Shown: positions 50,907 through 58,978 of the stretch, in pieces
Layout of the letters: each line of letters opens with the position of its first letter
Numbering within the stretch: the stretch's first letter is position 1
DNA from: Lachnospiraceae bacterium
Lineage (GTDB): Bacteria > Bacillota > Clostridia > Lachnospirales > Lachnospiraceae
Length of the DNA: 64,000 bases
Direction of reading: 5' to 3'
Assembly (NCBI GenBank): GCA_022510745.1
Contig: JAFLSY010000006.1
Coordinates: 1-64,000 of the forward strand
Position numbers and translations under genes: made by a program
Notes under the pieces: model-generated
Seen by the model: the letters and a program-made list of their open reading frames with translations, nothing else
What the model was told of the DNA's origin: nothing
The model's database searches: none

Positions 50907-51953
50907 ATGAGGACATTTAATTATTCAATTTTAAAAAATCAAAAATGGGATTCCGATATTCTTGGATATATAGCAGCTATATATAAATACGCAGGGAAAC
51001 AGGAACTTTACCTCAAGCAAAAACCAAATGAACTTGAGAGCCTCGTTGAGATTGCAAAGATACAGAGTACCGAAGCTTCAAATGCTATCGAGGGTATTGT
51101 GACAACCAACACACGAATCAAGCAGTTGGTTGAGGAAAAGACAACACCGAAAAATCGCGACGAGCAGGAAATTGCGGGTTATCGCGATGTGCTTAATATC
51201 ATTCATGAGAACTTTGATGCAATTCCAATAACGAAAAATTATATTCTGCAGTTGCATAAAATACTGTATAGCCATATGAATAATCCTATTGCCGGGCAGA
51301 CCAAGACTGTGCAGAACTATGTCAGTGCGACCTATCCTGATGGGCATACAGAAATATTGTTTACCCCTCTTGCACCATATGAAACTCCGGAGGCACTGGA
51401 GAGGATATGTGAAGAATATAATCGTGTGATTGGTAATTTTGAAGTAGAGCCGCTCATAGCAATACCGATTTTTATTCATGATTTTTTGTGCATTCATCCG
51501 TTTAATGGTGGAAACGGTAGAATGAGCCGTCTTCTTACTACGTTGCTTTTATATCGCAGCAATTTTTATGTGGGAAAGTACATTTCTTTGGAGGCAAAGA
51601 TTGCCAAAGACAAAGATTTGTATTATGACGCACTAGGAAGATCGCAGGATGGATGGCATGAGGGGGCTGAGGATGCTGTCCCGTTTATCAAATATCTCTT
51701 AAGCATCATTCTTGCGGCATATAAGGACTTTGAAGACCGCTTTGCTATTATAGAAGAAAAAATCCCTGCCATAGATATGGTGAGAAAGGCAACACAAAAT
51801 AAAATCGGAAGATTTACTAAGCAGGATATCCGTGAACTCTGCCCTTCCCTTAGTATTAGTTCAATTGAAGGATCATTAAGGAAGTTGGTAGAATCAGGAG
51901 AATTAAGGCGGGAGGGTTTAGGTAAATCAACTTGTTATGTTCGCTTGAAATAG
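50907..51953 (+). CDS. Fic family protein with C-terminal winged-helix domain
   Basis: 348 aa. N-terminal helical DUF4172-like/Fic-N region, inhibitory-type segment STEASNAIEGIVTT (S/TxxxE/NG-like helix at about 50-63), and the Fic core with the full catalytic motif IHPFNGGNGRMSR. Fic proteins transfer AMP or another phosphate-containing group to target hydroxyls. Residues about 285-348 (FTKQDIRELCPSLSIS, GSLRKLVESGELRREGLGKS) form a winged helix for DNA binding. Conserved catalytic residues suggest activity. The start abuts the last operator box. Confidence 0.9.
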   Translation: MRTFNYSILKNQKWDSDILGYIAAIYKYAGKQELYLKQKPNELESLVEIAKIQSTEASNAIEGIVTTNTRIKQLVEEKTTPKNRDEQEIAGYRDVLNIIHENFDAIPITKNYILQLHKILYSHMNNPIAGQTKTVQNYVSATYPDGHTEILFTPLAPYETPEALERICEEYNRVIGNFEVEPLIAIPIFIHDFLCIHPFNGGNGRMSRLLTTLLLYRSNFYVGKYISLEAKIAKDKDLYYDALGRSQDGWHEGAEDAVPFIKYLLSIILAAYKDFEDRFAIIEEKIPAIDMVRKATQNKIGRFTKQDIRELCPSLSISSIEGSLRKLVESGELRREGLGKSTCYVRLK

Positions 51954-52034
51954 TGGGAAATCGAAAAGGAATCGTGCAGAAATAAGAATGAGCGCAACAG
52001 ACCGGACTTAATCGAGCGGCTGATTGGAGGAAAA

Positions 52035-52550
52035 ATGATTGTATTAATAACGGGTGCATCCCATACAGGCAAGACAGTACTTGCGCAAAAACTTCTTGAA
52101 AAGTATAAATATCCGTATCTCTCCATAGATCACTTAAAAATGGGGCTTATTCGCAGTGGAAATACATCGCTTACGCCTATAAGTGATGAAGGGGCTTTGA
52201 CAGATTATTTATGGCCGATTGTGCGCGAAATGATTAAAACTGCCATTGAAAACAAACAAAACATGGTCGTGGAGGGATGTTATATTCCATTTGATTGGGC
52301 GAAAGATTTTGACAAGGAATATTTGGATGATATCAGATTTTATTGTCTGGTTATGAGTGATAAATACATTGAAGATCATTTTGATAATATTAAGAAGTTC
52401 GCAAGTGTCATTGAAGACCGATTGGATGACGAGGGTTTGACAATAGAGATGATACGCAGAGATAATGCCCGGATGTTAAAGAAGTGCATTAAGCACGGTG
52501 CAGAATATATTTTGATTGATGAAGACTATCGGATTGAAATTGAGTTGTAG
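52035..52550 (+). CDS. P-loop kinase-like protein, 171 aa
   Basis: Walker A GASHTGKT (7-14), an early SIDHLKMGLIRSG segment like the substrate-binding part of small kinases, and MVVEGCYIP in the Walker B position. It resembles zeta-toxin/adenylylsulfate-kinase-like and 2-phosphoglycerate-kinase-like P-loop enzymes, but a particular family cannot be assigned. No antitoxin gene is adjacent. TTGGAGG ribosome site. A second, related kinase lies at 55502. Confidence 0.75.
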   Translation: MIVLITGASHTGKTVLAQKLLEKYKYPYLSIDHLKMGLIRSGNTSLTPISDEGALTDYLWPIVREMIKTAIENKQNMVVEGCYIPFDWAKDFDKEYLDDIRFYCLVMSDKYIEDHFDNIKKFASVIEDRLDDEGLTIEMIRRDNARMLKKCIKHGAEYILIDEDYRIEIEL

Positions 52551-52580
52551 ATAAATCCACATTTAGGGAGGATACCGAAA

Positions 52581-53015
52581 TTGATCAGAAAAGCAGGAAT
52601 TGAAAATTCAGAGGAAATTGCAAAAATGGCTGTTCAGATGTGGACTGAAAATACGGTTCAGGGTTTGGTTGATGAATTTTCAGATTTAATTTCAAAAGAA
52701 GATGCGCAGATTTTTCTGAAATATGATCAAGATAAACCTGTTGGATTCGCACAGTGTGGGCTAAGACATGATTATGTGGAAGGAACGGATACCAGTCCGG
52801 TCGGATATTTAGAAGGTATTTTCATTGAGGAAGAATATCGACACAAAGGATATGCTAAGGAATTATTGTCCGAATGTGAAAAATGGGCCAAGGAAAAAGG
52901 CTGTAAAGAATTTGCCAGTGATTGTGAAATAGATAATGACAGCAGTTTTGGATTTCATATGGCTTTGGGCTTTGAAGAGGCCAATCGAATTATATGCTTT
53001 ACGAAGACACTATAA
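52581..53015 (+). CDS. AAC(6')-type aminoglycoside N-acetyltransferase-like GNAT
   Basis: 144 aa. The segment LRHDYVEGTDTSPVGYLEGI, then EEEYRHKGYAKELL (acetyl-CoA loop), GCKEFASDCEIDN and ALGFEEANRIICFTK follow, nearly motif by motif, the AAC(6')-Iy/Ic branch of aminoglycoside 6'-acetyltransferases known from enterobacteria and Acinetobacter (recalled, not searched). It may acetylate aminoglycosides or only be a house-keeping homologue. TTG start with AGGGAGG nine bases before. Five genes of different kinds surround it without an obvious resistance context. Confidence 0.78.
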   Translation: MIRKAGIENSEEIAKMAVQMWTENTVQGLVDEFSDLISKEDAQIFLKYDQDKPVGFAQCGLRHDYVEGTDTSPVGYLEGIFIEEEYRHKGYAKELLSECEKWAKEKGCKEFASDCEIDNDSSFGFHMALGFEEANRIICFTKTL

Positions 53016-53101
53016 TTTCTATATTTGAAGTTAATATATAAATGGGAATCGGCTTAGTAAATATACTGATGAAAAGTTGAAGTAAAATTGGAGGCGATTT
53101 G

Positions 53102-53428
53102 ATGTTTCTTGAATATCAAAAAGTCAGAACAAAGCATTATTATAAGATAGGTTACTGCTCAGAATGGGAAAAGTATTTACTTGTAATAACCGTACCTTAT
53201 GTAAGTTACTTTGACCAATATTATGTAATAGAAAAAGATGAATATAACTTATGGAAAAACAATGTGGATAAACTTGATGCAATAGCGGAAGAATGCAGGA
53301 AAGACAACATATATTGTAAAAGATTTTTATATTCAGAAATGCCACGGGAGAACACAGAGGAGCAGCTTGAAATATTATTCGGTGATGTCGCAAAGAGAAA
53401 ATGCAATCCAGATTTTGAAAGAATATAA
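53102..53428 (+). CDS. Unknown protein, 108 aa
   Basis: Not recognised. Soluble, with aromatic-rich N-terminal half (VSYFDQYYVIEKDEYNLW) and a helical, charged C-terminal half. No membrane helix or signal peptide. TTGGAGG is six bases before the TTG at 53099 and nine before the ATG at 53102; the ATG is preferred. Its 3' flank enters the duplicated HIT segment. Confidence 0.6.
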   Translation: MFLEYQKVRTKHYYKIGYCSEWEKYLLVITVPYVSYFDQYYVIEKDEYNLWKNNVDKLDAIAEECRKDNIYCKRFLYSEMPRENTEEQLEILFGDVAKRKCNPDFERI

Positions 53429-53456
53429 AACTGCATTTATAATTGAGTTTGTTGTA

Positions 53457-53560
53457 CGCAAATCGCAAGTTGTGAGGAGAATGAAAGATGTGTGATTTTT
53501 GTAAAATAATAAGTAAACAATTACCGGCTCACATAGGGTATGAAAATGAGGGTGTAATAG
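53457..53560 (+). repeat. 104-bp direct repeat, copy 1 (HIT gene start)
   Basis: Matches 55036-55139 with about eight mismatches by eye. Both copies begin with CGCAAATCGCAAGTTGTG and include the ribosome site and first 24 codons of the HIT gene. The copies are 1579 bases apart and enclose a GNAT and a HAD gene. Confidence 0.85.
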
Positions 53561-53568
53561 AATTATAA
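53488..53568 (+). pseudogene. Truncated duplicate of the HIT gene
   Basis: Codes for 26 residues that match the first 24 of the intact HIT protein (MCDFCKIISKQLP), with two substitutions to GY and EG, then ends in GVIEL and a stop. The HIT catalytic motif is absent. It is what remains of the partial duplication. Confidence 0.8.
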
Positions 53569-53617
53569 TTTTGCTTTGGTGAACCAGAGTTTGAATATAC
53601 GAAAGGAATTTGCGCAA

Positions 53618-54178
53618 ATGATATACTTAGAAACAGAGCGTTTGATTTTAAGGGATTATCGCGAGGATGATTTTTCTAAATATTATCAACTGAAATCGGA
53701 TGCTAAGACAATGTATTACCTACAAGACATACAAATGTATGCCAAAGAAGAAGCGTATGAAGACTTTCGTAAAATTTTAGATGATATGAAAAAGCCTGAT
53801 AGAAAGTTTTACTTTATGCATATTGAATTAAAAAATTCACATGAACAGCTTGGAAGTATTGGATATACCGTAATAGATGACACTCCTATAGGGAAAATTG
53901 TGGGTGCAGGATATTTCATTTATCCAAAATTTTGGGGAAAAGGATATACTACAGAAGCCTTTAAGCAAGTCATTAAATTTGCCTTTTCAGAGAATAATGT
54001 ATATAGAATATCTACAGGATGTCTAGCTGAAAATGTTGGTTCTGAAAGGGTAATGCAAAAATGTGGATTAATCAAAGAAGCTGAACACATTGAATATGAA
54101 TGGCATGATGGAAAAATGAAAACGCGATTGGAATATCGACTCTTAAAGAAAGAATGGAAAAATTCTGGTTTATCTTAG
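53618..54178 (+). CDS. GNAT acetyltransferase, RimJ/RimL-like
   Basis: 186 aa. ETERLILRDYREDDFSKYYQ is the characteristic start of RimJ/RimL-type GNATs; acetyl-CoA loop FWGKGYTTEAFKQVIKFAF; STGCLAENVGSERVMQKCGL gives the N-x-x-S segment. Targets of this group include protein N-termini and small molecules. ATG at 53618 preferred over a TTG at 53576 by homology of the N-terminus; the AAAGGA site is rather far. It lies between the two copies of the HIT repeat. Confidence 0.88.
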   Translation: MIYLETERLILRDYREDDFSKYYQLKSDAKTMYYLQDIQMYAKEEAYEDFRKILDDMKKPDRKFYFMHIELKNSHEQLGSIGYTVIDDTPIGKIVGAGYFIYPKFWGKGYTTEAFKQVIKFAFSENNVYRISTGCLAENVGSERVMQKCGLIKEAEHIEYEWHDGKMKTRLEYRLLKKEWKNSGLS

Positions 54179-54276
54179 TGAAAAAATGTGATTTATGATA
54201 AATAATTTTTTGAAAAGAGAATTTTTTAATGTTGCTAATTAAAAAATTAACAGTAAGGGAGGAATATTTTATACCA

Positions 54277-54984
54277 ATGTATAAATACTTGATTTTTGAT
54301 GTGGATGATACATTACTTGATTTTTACCCTGCATTTGCAATCGCACAAAGAAATATAGCTGAAAAATTGCGAATTGAACCTTCTAAAGAATATTTTGAAA
54401 CGGATGATAAATGCGGTTGGAAAGCGTGGGAAGAATTTAGATTAGATAAAACAGAAGAAAAAGACGTACAAGAGAATTACCATGTGTATTATTATCAATA
54501 TTTGAGAAAACATTTTGAATATCTATTGGAAGCATATGGAAAAGTTTGTGATGTGCAAGAGTTGGTTGATTGCTATCTAAAAAGCATTTCATCATCAAAA
54601 GTAATGAAGGAGCCCGATACATTATCTATATACATGAAATTGTCTCAAAGATATAAATTAGTGTTGGCTACGAATGGAATAGAAAGGGTACAAAAAGAGA
54701 GACTATTTGACTTTCTGCCATATACATATAGGCTTTACGTTTCTGAAGCAATGGGATTTATTAAACCCACAGAAGATTTTTATAACAATATTATGAGTGA
54801 TCTGAAGTGTAAATCAGATGAATGCCTAATGATAGGTGATTCTATCACCAATGATATTGCAGGTGCTAAAGCAATAGGAATGGATGTATGTTATTATAAT
54901 GCAAATGACAAAACAAAACCTGAAAACATATTGGTTAATTATGAGGTCAATAGTATCCATGATTTAGTTCCAATTCTGTTATAA
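54277..54984 (+). CDS. HAD hydrolase, YjjG-like nucleotidase
   Basis: 235 aa. Motif I LIFDVDDTLLDF, motif II LVLATNGIE, motif III lysine in MGFIKPTEDFY, motif IV MIGDSITNDIAGAKAIG. The order and the text near motif II and III resemble YjjG, a pyrimidine nucleotidase that cleans up non-canonical nucleotides. The AGGGAGG site lies 14 bases before the ATG, so the start is not certain. Between the HIT repeat copies. Confidence 0.87.
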   Translation: MYKYLIFDVDDTLLDFYPAFAIAQRNIAEKLRIEPSKEYFETDDKCGWKAWEEFRLDKTEEKDVQENYHVYYYQYLRKHFEYLLEAYGKVCDVQELVDCYLKSISSSKVMKEPDTLSIYMKLSQRYKLVLATNGIERVQKERLFDFLPYTYRLYVSEAMGFIKPTEDFYNNIMSDLKCKSDECLMIGDSITNDIAGAKAIGMDVCYYNANDKTKPENILVNYEVNSIHDLVPILL

Positions 54985-55035
54985 AAGAACATATATCTTA
55001 AGTACAAATTCGGTTTACTAAGATAACAAATTGAG

Positions 55036-55139
55036 CGCAAATCGCAAGTTGTGGGGAGAATGAAAGATGTGTGATTTTTGCAAAATAATAAGTAAACAAT
55101 TACCGGTTCATATAGTATATGAAAATGAGAATGTAATAG
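55036..55139 (+). repeat. 104-bp direct repeat, copy 2 (intact HIT gene start)
   Basis: Partner of 53457-53560; includes GGGGAGAATG ribosome region and the first 24 codons of the intact HIT gene. Confidence 0.85.
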
Positions 55140-55459
55140 CCTTTTTGGATTATGATCCAATTCATGAGGGCCATACACTGATCTGTCCCAAAGAGCACGT
55201 TGATTCTATAGATCAACTATCAGAAGAAGTTGTTCTGGATGCTATGAAAGTGGCAAACAAATTAGTTAGAGCTTTTCGAAAAATCTACGGAAATGATAGT
55301 TATAGCCTCATGCAGAATGGTGGTAAATGTTGTGACTATGGACATATGCATTTTCATATTTTCCCTAGATATGATAATGATGGGTTCGGATGGGTATACC
55401 CTGAAGGAGAATCAGAGCATTCAGAATCAATTGCAAAAAAGCTCAGAAGTGTTATCTGA
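55067..55459 (+). CDS. HIT family hydrolase
   Basis: 130 aa. CDFCKII at the start, FLDYDPIHEGHTLICPKEHV, and the histidine triad in YGHMHFHIFPR. HIT proteins hydrolyse nucleotide-ribose phosphates such as adenosine phosphoramidate or dinucleoside polyphosphates. All catalytic positions are in place. The spacing from the CDFC pair is in line with a zinc-binding HIT subgroup. Its 5' end is duplicated upstream. Confidence 0.9.
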   Translation: MCDFCKIISKQLPVHIVYENENVIAFLDYDPIHEGHTLICPKEHVDSIDQLSEEVVLDAMKVANKLVRAFRKIYGNDSYSLMQNGGKCCDYGHMHFHIFPRYDNDGFGWVYPEGESEHSESIAKKLRSVI

Positions 55460-55501
55460 AGAATTTCCTTTTGTCAATGGGGTGTTTTACGGAGGAAAAT
55501 G

Positions 55502-56077
55502 ATGAAGAAACATCTTATAATTGCAGGTGTGCCGCGGTCAGGAAAAAGCACGATTTCGCAAGCAATATCATATAAATTCGGATATCAGCATATTAGTATG
55601 GATTCCATTATCGCAGGAATTGAAAGGGCTTTTCCTGAAACAGGTATCAATTCTGACGCAGATACAGACTTACAGGAAAATATCCAATATATCAGTTCTA
55701 AGATGGCACTATTTATACGTGCAATGATGGACAGTGGTGAATACGATGAATGCGATTATGGAATGGTAATTGATATATTTCAATTATTGCCGCAGCATTA
55801 TGTTCAATATATAGATTCTTCTGTGTGCGATATTTATTATTTTGGTACGTCGGAAGTAACGGCTGAAGAACGATATGAACTATTAAAAAAGTATGATACA
55901 CCAAGGGACTATACCTATTATAAATCTGAAGAAGAGAATAAAAAATATTGTGCAGATATTGTGACTATAAGCAAATTTCTAAAAGAGCAATGCGGAAGGT
56001 ATGATTTGCCATATTATGATACATCTTATGACAGAGAACAGGTCTTAATATCCTTTTTGCATTTTTTAAGCAAGTAA
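55502..56077 (+). CDS. P-loop kinase-like protein, 191 aa
   Basis: Walker A GVPRSGKST near the N-terminus, then YQHISMDSIIAGIERAFPE, which resembles the substrate region of adenylate-kinase-like small-molecule kinases. Similar in size and layout to the protein at 52035. The ATG at 55502 has GGAGG six bases upstream, better than the ATG at 55499. No named function. Confidence 0.75.
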   Translation: MKKHLIIAGVPRSGKSTISQAISYKFGYQHISMDSIIAGIERAFPETGINSDADTDLQENIQYISSKMALFIRAMMDSGEYDECDYGMVIDIFQLLPQHYVQYIDSSVCDIYYFGTSEVTAEERYELLKKYDTPRDYTYYKSEEENKKYCADIVTISKFLKEQCGRYDLPYYDTSYDREQVLISFLHFLSK

Positions 56078-56119
56078 TAAAATACGTTGCTAAATCAGAG
56101 TTTCATGAGGTGAAATCAA

Positions 56120-56688
56120 ATGAACTTTGAAAGACCATATTATGAGGATTAAGTTATCGCCCATTGCTGTTTTATGTAATATTCGGAGTTAATGGCGAAG
56201 AGTTAAGTGTTTCCAGAGAACGCCATCATGTTGATGCATTTCCGGAAGGGCTGGATTTGCTATCTTACCGGAAACCGGAATACGAAGAATATATGACAGA
56301 ATTAATTGGCGGGACTATTGGTGAAATGCTGAATGCAGACAATCATACCCTGTATGAGGCAATAAAAAATACAGATCAGTGGGTTATTATTCGAGGTGAA
56401 GTAAAACCGGATGCTGACCTGAATTATATGCGGAATGCGTAAATTCGGACGTCCGGATATCAGTATGGAAGGTGTGGATGAAGATAAAATTGACCATGCA
56501 GTACAAGTGATCAATCAAATGATTTATTATGGTGCACTAGGTGTATTTTTTCCAGACCCACAAAATTACATACTCATATAGGGCTGACTTATGTTGTAAA
56601 TCCCAATTTTGTAGAAGATTTTGACAATCCGGATTTTAATAATTCATATTATCAGATTTCGTGGGGAGATTGCAGCTTGGTTGAATAA
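56120..56688 (+). pseudogene. Broken gene of unknown family
   Basis: MNFERPYYED ends at TAA (56150-56152). A long open piece follows in another frame (56164-56442: FPEGLDLLSYRKPEYEEYMT, MLNADNHTLYEAI), then a piece in a third frame (RKFGRPDISMEGVDEDKIDH, YYGALGVFF), then THIGLTYVVNPNFVEDFDNP until TGA/TAA near 56688. The pieces read as one protein of about 180 residues with at least two frameshifts and a stop. No intact function can be expected. Confidence 0.7.
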
Positions 56689-56708
56689 AAGAATGTTAAT
56701 TTTACCCA

Positions 56709-56738
56709 CATTTCAGGCCATAAAAATTGCATTTCGGG
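56709..56738 (+). promoter_or_regulatory. LytTR-type direct-repeat operator
   Basis: CATTTCAGG (56709-56717), 12 bases, CATTTCGGG (56730-56738). Nine-base direct repeats with a 12-base spacer are the known format for LytTR regulators. A perfect TATAAT lies at 56770-56775 with no good -35, so the site is positioned for activation at about -70 to -41. Confidence 0.65.
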
Positions 56739-56820
56739 ACAGCATCGGCGCAAGGAAGGAAATTCCCGCTATAATAAATTGGTTTATATATTTATTTTAA
56801 GAGAAAGGACAGGAATTGCG

Positions 56821-57555
56821 ATGATAAGAGTAGCGCTTTGTGACGACGATATCTCTACACTGAACGGGATGCAGAGATTTCTTAATCGGTACTCTAAGGA
56901 GCGTAACCGGGAGATTGTGCATACAACTTTCTGCAGTCCTTTAGAATTGTTGACCGAAATCGAACGTGGTGTCCGATTTGACGTCCTGTTTCTGGATATC
57001 CTGATGCCCGGACAAAACGGGATTGAGACGGCAGCGGAGATTCGCAGCTATGACAGCAATATAAAAATAATTTTTCTGACCTCCTCCGCCGAGTACGCCG
57101 TTCAGTCTTACACGGTAGAGGCGTATTTTTATCAGCTCAAGCCGCTGCAATGGGAGGAGTTTTCCCGGGTAATGGATTCCGTCCTTGAAAAGTGTGCACA
57201 TGAGCAGGAGAACAGCCTGATTCTGCGGCACAAAGGCCTGGTTACCCGGATGGAGTTGGGGCAGTTGGAGTTCTGCGAGGTAATCCACCGGACGCTGCTC
57301 TTCCACTTGATTTCAGGGAAGGTGTTGGAGAGCACCGGTAGTTTGGACGAACTGAGCAGGAAACTGGCTCCTTATGACTGCTTCCTACGCGTCCACCGTT
57401 CCTATATCGTCAATTTGAATTACGTGCAAAATATTTCCTACCGTGCTGTCACGATGACCTGTCTGACAGAAATTCCCATACCCAGGGGTAAATACAATGA
57501 AATCAAAGATGCGTTTTTGACGTATGCATTTAGTAACGGAGAGGTGAAATTATGA
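56821..57555 (+). CDS. LytTR-family response regulator
   Basis: 244 aa. Receiver with DDD at 8-10 region, VLFLDILMPGQNG phospho-acceptor and KPLQWEE; LytTR DNA-binding domain from about 140 (LEFCEVIHRTLLFHLISG, FLRVHRSYIVNLNYV, IPIPRGKYNEIKDAFL). AgrA/VirR type. AAAGGACAGGA ribosome region; longer start at 56779 would overlap the promoter. Kinase overlap by ATGA. A fitting operator lies upstream. Confidence 0.92.
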   Translation: MIRVALCDDDISTLNGMQRFLNRYSKERNREIVHTTFCSPLELLTEIERGVRFDVLFLDILMPGQNGIETAAEIRSYDSNIKIIFLTSSAEYAVQSYTVEAYFYQLKPLQWEEFSRVMDSVLEKCAHEQENSLILRHKGLVTRMELGQLEFCEVIHRTLLFHLISGKVLESTGSLDELSRKLAPYDCFLRVHRSYIVNLNYVQNISYRAVTMTCLTEIPIPRGKYNEIKDAFLTYAFSNGEVKL

Positions 57556-58838
57556 TAGAGGCTGCAACTCTGATCACCCTGTTGAACGATGCCGCGGTGA
57601 GCATTTTCGGCGGCCTGCTGTCCGCTTCCTTCTGCGGCATTTTCAGCACTCGGAAAAACTGCAGGATATTCTGGGTGAGCATGATACTGATGTTGATTCC
57701 CCAAGGTGCAGTGTGTTTCTTTTGGAGCGCGGACTTCCAGCGTCGAATGTATCCGCTCATTTTACATTTGCCTTTGTTGATCTTGCTTTATATCCTCACC
57801 GGGAAACGGCTGTGGCCGACGATTTCCCTCCTGTCCGCTTATCTGTTCTGTCAGATGCGGCGCTGGCTTGCGCTTTTGGCGGCGGCAGTGCTGCCAGGTG
57901 CGGAACTGACACAAAAGCTGGCTGAGCTGGCATTCACTCTGCCGCTTTTGTTGATTTTGCTACGTTTTATCGCACCCGCCATCCGGCAGCTTGCCAATCG
58001 TCCGGTGCGGACTCAGTGCCAATTCGGTCTGATCCCGGCTCTGTACTATGGCTTCGATTATCTGACGCGAATCTATACAGATCTTTTGTCCAGCGGTTCT
58101 CCGGTGGTGGTGGAGTTTATGCCTACTGTCTGTTGTGCGGCATATCTGGTCTTTCTGCTGTATAATTCCGCCGAGGAACGCAGGCACAACCTGCTGCAAC
58201 AGATGCAGGACAATCTGCAGCTCCAGATGAGTCAGGCGGCGCGAGAGATCAGTGACCTGCGGGAATCCCAGGCTATGACTGTTAAATACCGTCATGATTT
58301 ACGCCACCATCTACAATATCTGTTGTCTTGTATCGAAAACGGGCAGTCAGAACGGGCGAAGTCCTATATTTCCGGGATTTGTGCGGAGCTTGAGGCGCAG
58401 CAGGTGCGGCGTTACTGTGAAAACGAAGCAGTCAACCTGATTCTCGCCGCCTTTGTCAAGCGGGCGGAAAGAGCAGGAATCCAAATTGATATACGGGGTG
58501 CACTTCCCAGTGTTGTTTCCATTTCGGACAACGATCTGTGCGTCATTCTTTCCAACGCACTGGAAAACGCCCTCCATGCCTGTCTGCCCATAGCTGTAGA
58601 AGGAACGGACTGCACCATCAGCGTAGAGTTCCGGTTTCGCACGCAGAGCGGCAGGCTTTTTTTGCAGATTATCAACCCCTGCCGGGAGGAGGTGCGGTTT
58701 GAAAAGGGAATTCCGGTGTCCGGTCGGCCGGGACATGGGATCGGTGTTCAGAGCATACGTGCCCTTGTGGCCCGGTATGGCGGTGACTGCCAATTCTTAT
58801 TGGAGGACGATCGGTTTATTCTGCGGCTGTTTCTCTGA
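57552..58838 (+). CDS. GHKL-type sensor histidine kinase, AgrC-like
   Basis: 428 aa. Five to six membrane helices in the first 210 residues; then a coiled linker, a phospho-accepting histidine in VKYRHDLRHHLQYL, and the ATPase domain (LCVILSNALENALHACL, GRPGHGIGVQSI). Typical quorum-peptide-type kinase fold, but no AgrB/AgrD-like gene is next to it, so the signal is unknown. ATGA overlap with the regulator gene. Confidence 0.9.
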   Translation: MIEAATLITLLNDAAVSIFGGLLSASFCGIFSTRKNCRIFWVSMILMLIPQGAVCFFWSADFQRRMYPLILHLPLLILLYILTGKRLWPTISLLSAYLFCQMRRWLALLAAAVLPGAELTQKLAELAFTLPLLLILLRFIAPAIRQLANRPVRTQCQFGLIPALYYGFDYLTRIYTDLLSSGSPVVVEFMPTVCCAAYLVFLLYNSAEERRHNLLQQMQDNLQLQMSQAAREISDLRESQAMTVKYRHDLRHHLQYLLSCIENGQSERAKSYISGICAELEAQQVRRYCENEAVNLILAAFVKRAERAGIQIDIRGALPSVVSISDNDLCVILSNALENALHACLPIAVEGTDCTISVEFRFRTQSGRLFLQIINPCREEVRFEKGIPVSGRPGHGIGVQSIRALVARYGGDCQFLLEDDRFILRLFL

Positions 58839-58900
58839 GCCAATTGTCGATTCGATACATTTCGGGTACGATTCATGCGCAGCTCTCCACTTTGTGACAA

Positions 58901-58953
58901 CAGTGTATATTATAATGATACAGGATGCTGAATGACTGTATACATAATGATAC
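58901..58953. repeat. Imperfect direct repeat upstream of lemA
   Basis: CAGTGTATATTATAATGATAC (58901-58921) and GACTGTATACATAATGATAC (58934-58953), roughly 32 bases apart. The first contains TATAAT. Could be a regulator site, or tandem promoters of lemA. A single CATTTCGGG half-site lies at 58858-58866. Confidence 0.4.
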
Positions 58954-58978
58954 TTTGTTATGTGAAGAGAGGAAATGA

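Noticed and set aside
52035..52550. Zeta toxin of a toxin-antitoxin pair
   Set aside because: P-loop is similar, but no epsilon-like antitoxin gene is adjacent and the neighbouring genes are unrelated enzymes.
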